Position numbers and translations under genes: made by a program
Notes under the pieces: model-generated
Database searches by the model: none
The model's input: only the letters and a program-made list of their open reading frames with translations
Told to the model about the DNA's origin: nothing
Assembly: GCF_900108085.1 (NCBI RefSeq)
Contig: NZ_FNVR01000035.1
Coordinates: 1-36,436 of the forward strand
Direction of reading: 5' to 3'
DNA from: Algoriphagus boritolerans DSM 17298 = JCM 18970
GTDB taxonomy: Bacteria; Bacteroidota; Bacteroidia; Cytophagales; Cyclobacteriaceae
DNA: 36,436 bases
Shown here: in pieces, positions 17,004 through 26,179 of the stretch
Position numbering within the stretch: the stretch's first letter is position 1
Layout of the letters: each line of letters begins with the position of its first letter

Positions 17004-17885
17004 ATGAGTATCATTTTAAAACTAATTCTGGGGGTTATTACGGGTATTTTTGGGTACTACTACATTACTGATGTTTTCAGAAACAGGAAAACGTTTTCAG
17101 GTAAACCATGGTCAGGTCTTTTAGGAACCGGATTCATCACCAACTTTTTCGACACCTTGGGGATTGGAAGTTTTGCACAGCAGACTGCAATTTTTAAGTT
17201 TTTTAAACTTGTCGATGACCGCCTTATCCCTGGAACAATGAATGTGGGGAATACCATTCCTGTTGTAATTCAGGCTTTTATATTTATGACTGTAGTTGAA
17301 GTGGACACACTTACCCTGGTATCCATGTCAATAGTCGCACCTTTGGGTGCGTTGCTGGGAGCCGATATTGTTTCCAAGATGTCACGAAGCAGGATTCAGA
17401 TAGGATTAGGTTTTGGCCTGCTGGCTGTGGGACTGATTATGATCGCTGGTTTCTTCAATTTGATGCCAACCGGAGGTGAGGCCATAGGACTGACAGGTTG
17501 GAAGTTGGCTGTTATTTTAGTTATGAGTTTTATTTTTGGTGCCTTGCAAACCATCGGAGTCGGATTTTATGCCCCCTGCATGGCGATGGTTTATGCGCTT
17601 GGGATGCATCCACTCACGGCCTTCCCTATCATGATGACAGCAACTGCTATGCTAATGGCAGCAGGAGGAGCCAGATTTGTCAAACAAAATGCATATGACA
17701 GGAAAGTTTCATTTTCGTTAACGATTGCTGGAGTCATAGGCGTGTTTCTTGCTGCTTATGTTGTCAAATCTTTGCCCTTGTTAATTCTCCGATGGGTGGT
17801 CTTAGGTGTTGTACTTTATACGTCGGGATGGATGTTTCGCTCTGCCTCCCGAAAAGAACAAGAGTCGAAAATCATAGTAGTTTAG
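17004..17885 (+). CDS. TauE/SafE-like membrane permease (probable anion exporter)
   Basis: A 293-residue inner-membrane protein with about eight hydrophobic segments, for example 3-21, 80-96, 103-124, 132-153, 168-200, 232-252 and 255-276. The repeat-like layout (GLLGTGFITNFFDTLGIGSF in the first half, FGALQTIGVGFYAPCMAMVY in the second) resembles the TauE/SafE family. Members of that family export sulfite, sulfonate-derived anions or other small organic anions. It lies between two GH106 genes in a locus with five sulfatases, so disposal of sulfate or sulfite, or movement of another small anion, is a reasonable inference. The substrate is not proven. Sulfatase scars lie on both sides (16685-16900 and 17911-18310). 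Confidence 0.65.
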   Translation: MSIILKLILGVITGIFGYYYITDVFRNRKTFSGKPWSGLLGTGFITNFFDTLGIGSFAQQTAIFKFFKLVDDRLIPGTMNVGNTIPVVIQAFIFMTVVEVDTLTLVSMSIVAPLGALLGADIVSKMSRSRIQIGLGFGLLAVGLIMIAGFFNLMPTGGEAIGLTGWKLAVILVMSFIFGALQTIGVGFYAPCMAMVYALGMHPLTAFPIMMTATAMLMAAGGARFVKQNAYDRKVSFSLTIAGVIGVFLAAYVVKSLPLLILRWVVLGVVLYTSGWMFRSASRKEQESKIIVV

Positions 17886-17910
17886 ATGACTTAATTAAAA
17901 TGGGTGATTC

Positions 17911-18310
17911 ATGGTATCTAAAATTGGGGAATATTTAAGTGTTGCATTTTTTGGTTTTGGGATAGTCTGTTTTATTTCATGCTCGACCTTTCAAAAAAAA
18001 GGGAATGATTTGAAACTATCATATGACCATTAGATCTAAAAAATGAAAAGCAGGACAGTAAAGGGGAGTGGATCAATTTTCTTCCACTTGATAACGGCTT
18101 CAGCCCAGAAATCTGAATTTTCGGTAGTGAAAATCCTGATCAAATAAAGTCCAACATTGTGTTTATCTGTGTTGACGATTTAGTTTATAATGACCTAAGT
18201 TGAACGGAAGTCAATACTATGAAACCTCGGATTTTGACAGAATTTATAAAGGAGCTTGGTTCTACCAACGGCTATGCCTATGTCAGGTTTGCAGTCAGGC
18301 AATAGAGGAA
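17911..18310 (+). pseudogene. Sulfatase remnant B with intact lipoprotein leader
   Basis: A 40-codon frame from ATG 17911 to TAG 18031 encodes a lipoprotein signal peptide (lipobox FISC, Cys24) followed by STFQKKGNDLK and then nothing mature. About 100 bp later a second frame reads NPDQIKSNIVFICVDDLVY, the S1 sulfatase N-terminus with its metal-binding Asp pair, and stops at 18201. Shifted by one base it continues SQYYETSDFDRIYKGAWF, and after a further shift TNGYAYVRFAVRQ, where the formylglycine site should begin. The parts fit a former lipoprotein sulfatase destroyed by frameshifts and an internal change. The short frame could instead be a separate small lipoprotein, but its position argues for a leader scar. 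Confidence 0.55.
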
Positions 18311-18562
18311 ATGGATAAAACAACATAAAGGGAACTTTTCGTAAGCCTTCTATCGCTCTTTAGCTACCAAATATCCCAAATGCAAATGGATGCCTGCATT
18401 AGCCTCCTTGACATGGGATGAGTAAATCGGATTTGAACCCAAAGGAGTTAAAATAAGATATCTTTTGGTTAAAATGTTGGAATTTTTAGCAATGCCTTTT
18501 CCCTAATTTTTACCTCGGTAAAATTAACCCACTAGATTAAACTGGTCACCAAAATTCATAAG
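18311..18562. other. Gap before second GH106 gene, nothing recognised
   Basis: This 252-bp stretch between the sulfatase scar and the second GH106 start is AT-rich. One frame near 18350-18430 reads KYPKCKWMPALASLTWDE before a stop, which looks protein-like but was not assigned to a family. No terminator or promoter can be supported here. Confidence 0.3.
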
Positions 18563-21478
18563 ATGCACAGATTTGATATCAAATTTCGGATTATTGGGAT
18601 TTCAGTAATTCTCGCATCGTTATTTATCTTTTTCCAACTCTTAGGCTGTACCCCATCAGAAGACAAATCAATATCCTCGTTATCAGAAGAGGAATTTCGC
18701 AATCCATCTAAGGATAACAGAGCACTTGCCTTATGGACTTGGATGAATGGTTACATAGATACCACCCAAATGGTCTTTGAGCTTGAGCAAATGAAAAACA
18801 AAGGCATGCGAGGGGCATTGATCTGGGATCTGGGGGCACTAATGGATCAAGAAAAACTGATTCCTGCCGGTCCGCCAATGTTGGGAGATGAATCTTTAAA
18901 ATATTTTTCACTTGCACTTTCTACAGCCAAAAAGTTGGATCTTGATTTAGGCTGGGTTGCCGCAAGTAGTTGGAATGCAGGTGGGGAATGGGTAGAAGAA
19001 AAACACGCAGCAAAAGAATTGCTAAGTTCAAGTCAGGTGGTAGAAGGTCCATCCCAACTGAAATTCCCTATTTTGGAACCTAAAAGTAAACGTAAATCCG
19101 CCTCCCGCAATACCTTGCTTACATCCGTTGCCGTTCCATTTACCGAAGCCAAGGTAATAGACTTCAGTACTGGAGAAGCCATTGTATTAGATGAATTTAC
19201 CAAAGATGGTAAGTTTATAGAATGGTATGTACCTAAGGGAAAATGGGAAGTTCTTTCCTTTTTTATGAGCAATACCGGACAGGAATTGGTTGTACCCAGT
19301 CCCAATTCCAGCGGATTGATAATTGACCATTTGAGTAAAGAAGCCACTGAGAATTATTTCGATAGTATTTTAAATAGGTTGGCACCTATAACTTCTAAGG
19401 ACAAGCAGTTCAAATTTTTTATGCACGACAGCTATGAGGTGTGGGAAGCGGATGATTGGAGTCCTCTTTTTTTGGCAAAATTCAAAGAGATTTACGCATA
19501 TGATGCTAGACCTTATCTTCCTTTAATTCAAAATCATGTCAGTAGCGATGATCAGTTGGCAAAACGGTTTTTGCATGATTATAACAAATTGATCAGTGAT
19601 TTGATGATTGAAAATCATTTTGCCCAATCAGTGGAAATTGCGGAAAAACATGGGATTGAGATGATCATTGAGGCAGGGCATGGTGGAAATGTGAGGGTCG
19701 AACCCTTGAAAGCGCTTGGAAATTCCCATATTCCCATGGGAGAATTTTGGAATAGGCAACGACACTGGGTAACCAAAGAAGCTTCTAGTGCTGCCCATAT
19801 TTATGGAAAAAAAATAGTTGCCTCAGAGTCGCTTACAGGATGGAACCATTGGCAGCATGGCCCAACTGACTTTAAGCAACTGATTGACATTGCCTTTTGT
19901 GAAGGTCTGAACCAAGTTGTCTTTCACACTTTCTCCCATAATCCTAAAATTGCCGGCAAGCCGGGATTTGTGTATCACGCCGGAGAACATATCAATGTAA
20001 ATGCGACTTGGTGGGAAATGGCCCGGCCTTTTATGGATTATATTGCAAGATGTTCCTACATGTTACGTAAGGGAAATTATGTTGCGGACGTACTCTTGTA
20101 TTATGGAGACGAAGCACCCAATCTGGTACCTCCCAGAAGATTGGACCCAAATTACACCCCCGACATGCCGGGTAATTTTCCGACTTATTTTTATGACGAA
20201 AGCAAGTGCCCTCATTGTGGAAGACCAAAACCCATAAACCCCGGCAAGCTTTCAGGATATCAATATGATTTTATCAATGAGGATGTAATTACCACAACCC
20301 TGGAGACAAAAAATGGAAACCTGGTTTTGCCTCACGGCCAATCTTACAAAACATTGGTGCTTCCCGACAGGGAAGACATATCTCTGGAAGTATTAAAACG
20401 ACTAGAAAAGCTGATTTTTAACGGAGCAGTGGTCATTGGAAAAAAACCTGAAAGAGCCACCTCATTAAAAGATTACCCGGCTAGTGACTTAGAAGTAAGC
20501 GCGATTGCTGACAAAATCTGGGGGGATTGCGACGGGGAAAAGATACTTTCCCAGAGATATGGAAGGGGAACCGTTTATTGGGGGAAATCGGTCCAGGAAG
20601 TATTGGCAGAGCTGTCCATACCGCCGGATCTTGATGTGACAGGTACGGACAATCATGACCTGCATATTGACTTTGTGCACCGAAGAACGGAAAATGAAGA
20701 TGTTTTTTTCGTATCCAACAGCAGTCAAAATCAGGAAAAAATATCAGCAGTTTTCAGGGTGGATCAAGATAGCAAACCGGAGGTGTGGGATGCCGAAACA
20801 GGATTGATACAAAGGGATGTCAACTACACCAAGGTCAAAAATGGGATAAAACTTGAAATGACCCTAGATCCGCTAGCTTCACGTTTTGTCATTTTCAAAA
20901 AGTATACTGCAGGAATAAATGATGACGGGTTATATTATAATTTGCTGGAGGGGCTTCCGTTTAAACTCGAATCAGGAAATATTCGCCAACCCATAGATCT
21001 CTCAACTGATTGGAATATCAGTTTTGATCCTGATTGGGGAGGGCCGAAATCCCTGATATTGGACAAGCTTGTCAGTTGGTCCGATTTGGAGGATAAAAGT
21101 GCCAGCTATTATTCCGGCGTTGGGGAATATACCAGGGAATTTTCTCTTGATGAGACTTTACTAACTTCGGATATAGAGGCCATCGTTTCCTTTGAAGATG
21201 TACAGGAGATGGCGCAAGTTTTTGTCAACGGCAATGATTGTGGAATTGTATGGGTTCCACCTTATGCAGCCCGAATCACCCCACACTTGAAGACGGGGAC
21301 AAATAGCATTACGGTAAAAGTCATCAATACATGGAATAACCGGATTGTCGGAGATCTGAGGAGTCCGGATAAAATTCCATTTACGAGGACAAATGCCAAA
21401 ATTAAATTTACTGAAAACAGCCCCTTATTGGCATCGGGCTTAATAGGAAAAGTGGAAATTGTATTTGTAACTAAATGA
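18563..21478 (+). CDS. GH106-family alpha-L-rhamnosidase-like lipoprotein (second copy)
   Basis: A 971-residue relative of the protein at 13598-16573, again a lipoprotein (lipobox LLGC, Cys29). Matching blocks are RALALWTWMNGYID and GMRGALIWDLGAL at the start, and the acidic segments MIIEAGHGGN, IPMGEFWN and VASESLTGWN in the catalytic region. VADVLLYYGDEAPN follows, and a C-terminal galactose-binding-like domain has YYSGVGEYTREFS and AQVFVNGNDCGIVWVPPY. Unlike the first copy it carries an insertion after YYGDEAPN with a CPHC motif (Cys549, Cys552), which could bind a metal. The following sulfatase starts four bases after its stop, so it heads a five-gene operon running to a terminator near 27606. 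The two copies are divergent and so probably cut different linkages. Confidence 0.87.
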   Translation: MHRFDIKFRIIGISVILASLFIFFQLLGCTPSEDKSISSLSEEEFRNPSKDNRALALWTWMNGYIDTTQMVFELEQMKNKGMRGALIWDLGALMDQEKLIPAGPPMLGDESLKYFSLALSTAKKLDLDLGWVAASSWNAGGEWVEEKHAAKELLSSSQVVEGPSQLKFPILEPKSKRKSASRNTLLTSVAVPFTEAKVIDFSTGEAIVLDEFTKDGKFIEWYVPKGKWEVLSFFMSNTGQELVVPSPNSSGLIIDHLSKEATENYFDSILNRLAPITSKDKQFKFFMHDSYEVWEADDWSPLFLAKFKEIYAYDARPYLPLIQNHVSSDDQLAKRFLHDYNKLISDLMIENHFAQSVEIAEKHGIEMIIEAGHGGNVRVEPLKALGNSHIPMGEFWNRQRHWVTKEASSAAHIYGKKIVASESLTGWNHWQHGPTDFKQLIDIAFCEGLNQVVFHTFSHNPKIAGKPGFVYHAGEHINVNATWWEMARPFMDYIARCSYMLRKGNYVADVLLYYGDEAPNLVPPRRLDPNYTPDMPGNFPTYFYDESKCPHCGRPKPINPGKLSGYQYDFINEDVITTTLETKNGNLVLPHGQSYKTLVLPDREDISLEVLKRLEKLIFNGAVVIGKKPERATSLKDYPASDLEVSAIADKIWGDCDGEKILSQRYGRGTVYWGKSVQEVLAELSIPPDLDVTGTDNHDLHIDFVHRRTENEDVFFVSNSSQNQEKISAVFRVDQDSKPEVWDAETGLIQRDVNYTKVKNGIKLEMTLDPLASRFVIFKKYTAGINDDGLYYNLLEGLPFKLESGNIRQPIDLSTDWNISFDPDWGGPKSLILDKLVSWSDLEDKSASYYSGVGEYTREFSLDETLLTSDIEAIVSFEDVQEMAQVFVNGNDCGIVWVPPYAARITPHLKTGTNSITVKVINTWNNRIVGDLRSPDKIPFTRTNAKIKFTENSPLLASGLIGKVEIVFVTK

Positions 21479-21482
21479 CAAG

Positions 21483-23015
21483 ATGATGAAAAAAAGAAAT
21501 CTATTTTGTTCGCTAAATTCATCATTTGAACTCAATCAAAAAGGATTTCAAATCTATAATATCATCTTATTTAGTGCCTTGGTCTTCATGTTATTAAGCT
21601 GTTCTACAGTAGTAGAGGAGAAAAAGCCCAATATAATTTATATTCTCGTAGATCAATGGCGAGCTTCAGCAACAGGATATGCAGGAGACCCAAATGTAAA
21701 TACGCCAAATCTTGATCTACTGGCAAAAGAAAGTTTTAATTTCCTCAATGCTGTTTCCGTAATTCCAATTTGTACTCCTTACCGAGCTTCCCTGATGACA
21801 GGCAGGTTTCCTACTTCCACGGGCATGTTTTTAAATGACCTTCATCTTCCTCCCACCGAATTATGTATAGGAGATGCGTTGGTATCCGGAGGATATCAGA
21901 CGGGCTACATAGGCAAATGGCATCTGGATGGACATGGTCGTCATTCATTTATACCGAAGGAACGTCGCAGAGGATTTCAGTATTGGAAGGTTGCTGAATG
22001 CGACCATAATTACAATAATTCCCATTACTATTCAGGTGATTCTGATGAGAAACTGTATTGGGATGGATATGACGTATTTGCGCAAACAAAAGATGCCCAG
22101 CAGTACATTCGGGATCATGCGGATGCCGACAAGCCATTTGCGCTGTTTCTATCTTATGGGACACCCCATTTCCCCCATCCCACCGCGCCGGAAGAATACA
22201 AAGAAAGGTATCCGTTAGATAAGATTATTTTGCCTGCTAATGTCCCGGATTCAACAATTAATGAGACTCTCTTACTTGAAGCACAGGGATATTATGCGCA
22301 TTGCGAGGCATTGGATAAAAGTATTGGAGATTTGCTTGCTACGTTGGATGAAATGGGACTGGCAGAAAACACACTGTTGGTATTTACCTCCGATCATGGA
22401 GAAATGCTCGGGTCGCACGGCGTAAGGGCTAAAGCAAAACAAGTACCCTTGAGTGAATCCGCAATGGTACCGTTTTTATTGCGTTACCCTGCTATTCATG
22501 GAGTAAAAGGAACAGAAATAACTATGCCTATCAATACGCCGGATATTTTCCCGACATTATTCGGTTTGGCGGGTTTACCGATTCCTGCTACTGTAGAAGG
22601 GGAGGATCTCTCTTCAGTAATCATAGATGGGAAAGAAAGGGAAAACCGTGCAGTACTTTACATGAATCTAGCTCCTTTTGTAAAGGGTGAATATGGAAGG
22701 GAATATAGGGCTGTAAAGACCCCCAAGTACTCCTATGTCAGGTCACTTGAAGGACCTTGGCTGCTTTTTGATGATATTAAGGATCCTTTGCAAATGGATA
22801 ATTTAGTTCTAAACCCTGAATTCTCTGATTTGGTAGGATCAATGGATAAAAAACTCCAGGAAAAACTTCGAGAGATCGACGATGATTTTAGACCTGCTCA
22901 ATCATATGTAGAGGAATGGGGATTGGTATTGGAACCTGGAGGCACTATTTTTTATTCAACTGAAGTGGATACAGAACCTCAAACCCCTAAAAGAAAATCA
23001 GGAAATACCAAATAG
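21483..23015 (+). CDS. S1-family sulfatase lipoprotein
   Basis: A 510-residue S1 sulfatase with a long charged N-region and lipobox LLSC (Cys40), placing it in the outer or inner membrane as a lipoprotein. The active site is complete by eye: VDQWRAS (Asp57; Gln replaces the second Asp, as in some subfamilies), the modification motif ICTPYR with Cys97 and Arg101, GKWHLDG with Lys145 and His147, GTPHFPHP, and TSDHGEMLGSHG. It is the first of four consecutive sulfatase genes and starts four bases after the GH106 stop, so translation is probably coupled. Its divergence from its neighbours implies a different sulfate position or sugar, which cannot be named from sequence. Confidence 0.9.
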   Translation: MMKKRNLFCSLNSSFELNQKGFQIYNIILFSALVFMLLSCSTVVEEKKPNIIYILVDQWRASATGYAGDPNVNTPNLDLLAKESFNFLNAVSVIPICTPYRASLMTGRFPTSTGMFLNDLHLPPTELCIGDALVSGGYQTGYIGKWHLDGHGRHSFIPKERRRGFQYWKVAECDHNYNNSHYYSGDSDEKLYWDGYDVFAQTKDAQQYIRDHADADKPFALFLSYGTPHFPHPTAPEEYKERYPLDKIILPANVPDSTINETLLLEAQGYYAHCEALDKSIGDLLATLDEMGLAENTLLVFTSDHGEMLGSHGVRAKAKQVPLSESAMVPFLLRYPAIHGVKGTEITMPINTPDIFPTLFGLAGLPIPATVEGEDLSSVIIDGKERENRAVLYMNLAPFVKGEYGREYRAVKTPKYSYVRSLEGPWLLFDDIKDPLQMDNLVLNPEFSDLVGSMDKKLQEKLREIDDDFRPAQSYVEEWGLVLEPGGTIFYSTEVDTEPQTPKRKSGNTK

Positions 23016-23060
23016 ATTATATCGCTGGTTCAAATCTTTAGAAGTAAGTTACCAACAACT

Positions 23061-24506
23061 ATGATAAGTAGACAAAATTTTATTCTATTATTCATTTGCT
23101 TTCTCATTTGCTTAAGTTGTAATAACTCGGATAACCTTGGGGAAGTCTATCAACCTGTCAATGTCATTTTGATAACGGCCGATGACCTGAACTATAATTC
23201 TCTGGGATGCTACGGAAATACGCTCAATCAGATCACTCCAAATATCGATAAGCTTGCCGAAAGCGGTATCCTATTTACCAATGCTTTTGTGAATATTGCT
23301 GTTTGCCAACCTTCTCGACAGTCGATTTTGACTGGCAGGTATCCCCATAATAACGGAGCGCCTGCATTTAATCCAATAGCTCGGGATGTGGTGACACTTC
23401 AAGAAGTACTAGAGAAAGCTGGATACCTTAACGGAATATTAGGAAAGGAAATCCACCTAAAACCCACCGAAAAGTTCCGTTGGGATTATTATATTACTGA
23501 GGAGGATCTTGCCTCTGGACTTGGAATTGGTCGAGAACCAGAACTGTATTTTGAGTTTTCCACTGAATTTTTCAACAAGGCAAAAATGGAAGGCAAACCC
23601 TTTTTTCTGATGGCAAATAGCCATGACCCACATCGGCCCTTTGCAGGGAGCGATCAAGAGAAAAACGCATGGGGAGAGGATCTACCTTTAATTACCAGAA
23701 AAATCTTGCCCGATGAAGTGACTGTGCCTGATTTTCTTCCAGATCTTCCTGAGGTGAGATTGGAGATTGCGGAATACTATACCTCTGTGTATCGGTTAGA
23801 CCAAACCGTAGGAGCGATCATGGATGCATTGAAAAATTCAGGCCAGGAAGCAAATACCTTGGTTATGTTTATAAGTGACAATGGAATGGCACTGCCATTT
23901 GCTAAATCCAATTGTTACTTAAACAGCAATAAAACACCCTGGCTTGTCAGGTGGCCAAGTGTGATCGAGGGCGGTAGAGTGGATAGCACACACTTTATTT
24001 CTGGTATAGATTTTATGCCCACCATCCTGAACACCTTGCGGCTGCCACCTGTCTCCGAAATGGATGGCACTTCATTTCTTCCTGTGCTTGAGGGAAAAAC
24101 TCAAAAAAACAGAACAACAGTTTTCACGGAATTTCACAGAATTTTTGCTGGGATCGACTATCCCATGCGAGGGGTGCATGTTGAGAACTTTGGATACATT
24201 GCCAATTTTTGGAGCGATGGACAAATTGAAATTAAAGGAGATGCGATGAGCGGAAGGACTTACTCAGCTATGAAGGAAGCGGCGGTTTCTGACAAACAGG
24301 TTGCGGATCGGCTCAATATGTACATCTATCGAGTACCTGAAGAACTGTATGATTTTAAGACTGATCCTGACGCCCTAAATAATTTGATAAATGTCCCGGA
24401 ATACCAGGAAAAAATCAAAGAAATGAAGGGACTTCTTTTGAAAGAAATGAAAAGGACCAAAGACCCTATCTATGATGATTTTGTAAACCGATTTATTAAC
24501 TATTGA
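23061..24506 (+). CDS. S1-family sulfatase lipoprotein (sulfamidase-like subgroup)
   Basis: A 481-residue S1 sulfatase with a short lipoprotein signal peptide ending in CLSC (Cys20). Visible active-site elements are TADDLNYNSLGCYGN (Asp41, Asp42), AVCQPSRQSILTGRYPHNNG (Cys82, Arg86), GKEIHLKP in place of GKWHLG with Lys and His spaced one residue further apart, NSHDPHRPF, and SDNGMALPFAKSNCYLN. The last motif resembles the N-sulfoglucosamine sulfohydrolase-like subgroup. That subgroup also contains O-sulfatases in marine bacteria, so N-sulfate specificity should not be assumed. It lies 45 bp after the preceding sulfatase and 17 bp before the next, in the same probable operon. Confidence 0.88.
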   Translation: MISRQNFILLFICFLICLSCNNSDNLGEVYQPVNVILITADDLNYNSLGCYGNTLNQITPNIDKLAESGILFTNAFVNIAVCQPSRQSILTGRYPHNNGAPAFNPIARDVVTLQEVLEKAGYLNGILGKEIHLKPTEKFRWDYYITEEDLASGLGIGREPELYFEFSTEFFNKAKMEGKPFFLMANSHDPHRPFAGSDQEKNAWGEDLPLITRKILPDEVTVPDFLPDLPEVRLEIAEYYTSVYRLDQTVGAIMDALKNSGQEANTLVMFISDNGMALPFAKSNCYLNSNKTPWLVRWPSVIEGGRVDSTHFISGIDFMPTILNTLRLPPVSEMDGTSFLPVLEGKTQKNRTTVFTEFHRIFAGIDYPMRGVHVENFGYIANFWSDGQIEIKGDAMSGRTYSAMKEAAVSDKQVADRLNMYIYRVPEELYDFKTDPDALNNLINVPEYQEKIKEMKGLLLKEMKRTKDPIYDDFVNRFINY

Positions 24507-24523
24507 TTAAATCCAATTCTACA

Positions 24524-26158
24524 ATGAATATTTTGCAACCCACCAACCCTAGAAAAAGCGACGTCCGCCAAAGTTCCAAAGTTAAAGGCTCTAACTACAA
24601 AGTTTTCCAAGTATTCCTAATTTTTCTACTAGCTGTGAGTTGTGCCAGTAAGGAGGAAGAACAACAACGTCCTAATATTCTTTACATAATGACCGACGAC
24701 CATACCCAACAGGCCTTGCATGCCTACGGTCATGGGTTATTGGATAAAGTATATTTTCCAAACATGAATAGATTGGCCAAGGAAGGTGCTCTTTTTAAAA
24801 ACAGTTTCGTTACCAATTCCATTTGTGCCCCTAGCAGGGCAGTCTTACTGACAGGGAAATACAGCCATCTCAATGGGAAGATAGACAATGTGACACCTTT
24901 CAACTGGGATCAGGCTACCTATCCGAAGATCTTGCAAGCCTCGGGGTACGAAACTGCACTTATAGGTAAAATTCATCTCGAAGGAAAACCCCAAGGATAC
25001 AAATACTCACTGACCTTGCCTGGGCAGGGGAATTACTACAATCCTGAATTTATCAAAAATGGTGAGGAGGAATTGAAGTTTGAAGGACACTGTGAGGCTC
25101 TGATCCCACAGTTTGTGATAGATTGGCTGGACAAAGATTGGGACAGAAGCAAACCTTTTGCCATCAATTACCATACAAAAGCACCTCACCGGAATTGGAT
25201 GCCTGAAGAAAAATATTTGACTCTTTATGAGGACCAGAAATTTCCATTTCCAAAAAATTTCTTTGACGACTACACGGGTAGGGGTACAGCAGCCAGGGAG
25301 CAAGAAATGGAGATTGTAAACGATATGTATTGGGGATGGGATATGAAGTTTGAGAAAAATCCATTTACAGGCAATGAAAGTAGGCTCCCTGCGCCTTTCA
25401 AGCGGATGAGTAAGGAACAAATGGACGCATGGAACTCAGTCTATGGCTCCCCAAACAAAGCGTTTCTGGATAATAAACCCATGGGAGAAGAACTTGCCAA
25501 GTTTATGTATCACAGGTATTTACGTGATTACTTAAAAGTGATCAAGTCCGTTGATGATGGTATTGGGCGGGTACTGGATTACTTGGAGAAACAGGGGCTT
25601 TTAGAAAACACCATTATCATTTATACTTCAGACCAAGGATTTTATTTAGGGGAGCATGGATGGTATGACAAACGTTTTATGTACGAGCAATCGCTGAGTA
25701 CACCCCTATTGGTCAGGTATCCGAAAGAAATTCAGGCTGGTACCGTCGTAGAAGGAATGGTTCTGAATCTGGATCATGCACCGACAATTTTGGACTATGC
25801 GGGGATACCAAAACCTGCTGATATGCAAGGCGAATCCTGGCGCCAACTAGCGGCTGGAAAACCATTTCCCAAGAGAGATGCGATCTATTATCACTACTAT
25901 GAATATCCGGGACCTCACAATGTCAAACGACATTATGGGGTCAGGACAGACAGGTACAAGCTGATCCATTTTTATCACGATGTGGATGAATGGGAAATGT
26001 ATGACCTTCAAACAGACCCGGATGAAATGAACAATATTTATAATGATCCCGATTATTCCCAGATTCAAGAAATGCTACATAAGAGACTCCGGGAGCTTCG
26101 CAAGCAATACGGCGATTCAAATGAACTAAGTCAACAATTTATTGACCAAATCAAATAG
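24524..26158 (+). CDS. S1-family sulfatase lipoprotein (GlcNAc-6-sulfatase-like subgroup)
   Basis: A 544-residue S1 sulfatase from ATG 24524. An in-frame TTG at 24503 would overlap the previous gene and add seven residues. A 26-residue hydrophilic N-region precedes the hydrophobic segment and lipobox AVSC (Cys40). Motifs are MTDDHTQQALHAYG (Asp58, Asp59), ICAPSRAVLLTGKYSHLNG (Cys101, Arg105), GKIHLEGKPQGY, YHTKAPHRNW and SDQGFYLGEHGWYDKRFMYE. The last is typical of the glucosamine-6-sulfatase/DUF4976-containing subgroup, whose members act on several sulfated polysaccharides. The C-terminal region with YHYYEYPGPHNVKRHYGVRT also fits that subgroup. It is third of four sulfatases in the operon. 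Confidence 0.88.
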   Translation: MNILQPTNPRKSDVRQSSKVKGSNYKVFQVFLIFLLAVSCASKEEEQQRPNILYIMTDDHTQQALHAYGHGLLDKVYFPNMNRLAKEGALFKNSFVTNSICAPSRAVLLTGKYSHLNGKIDNVTPFNWDQATYPKILQASGYETALIGKIHLEGKPQGYKYSLTLPGQGNYYNPEFIKNGEEELKFEGHCEALIPQFVIDWLDKDWDRSKPFAINYHTKAPHRNWMPEEKYLTLYEDQKFPFPKNFFDDYTGRGTAAREQEMEIVNDMYWGWDMKFEKNPFTGNESRLPAPFKRMSKEQMDAWNSVYGSPNKAFLDNKPMGEELAKFMYHRYLRDYLKVIKSVDDGIGRVLDYLEKQGLLENTIIIYTSDQGFYLGEHGWYDKRFMYEQSLSTPLLVRYPKEIQAGTVVEGMVLNLDHAPTILDYAGIPKPADMQGESWRQLAAGKPFPKRDAIYYHYYEYPGPHNVKRHYGVRTDRYKLIHFYHDVDEWEMYDLQTDPDEMNNIYNDPDYSQIQEMLHKRLRELRKQYGDSNELSQQFIDQIK

Positions 26159-26179
26159 GAAAAAAATTGAGCTGGAATC

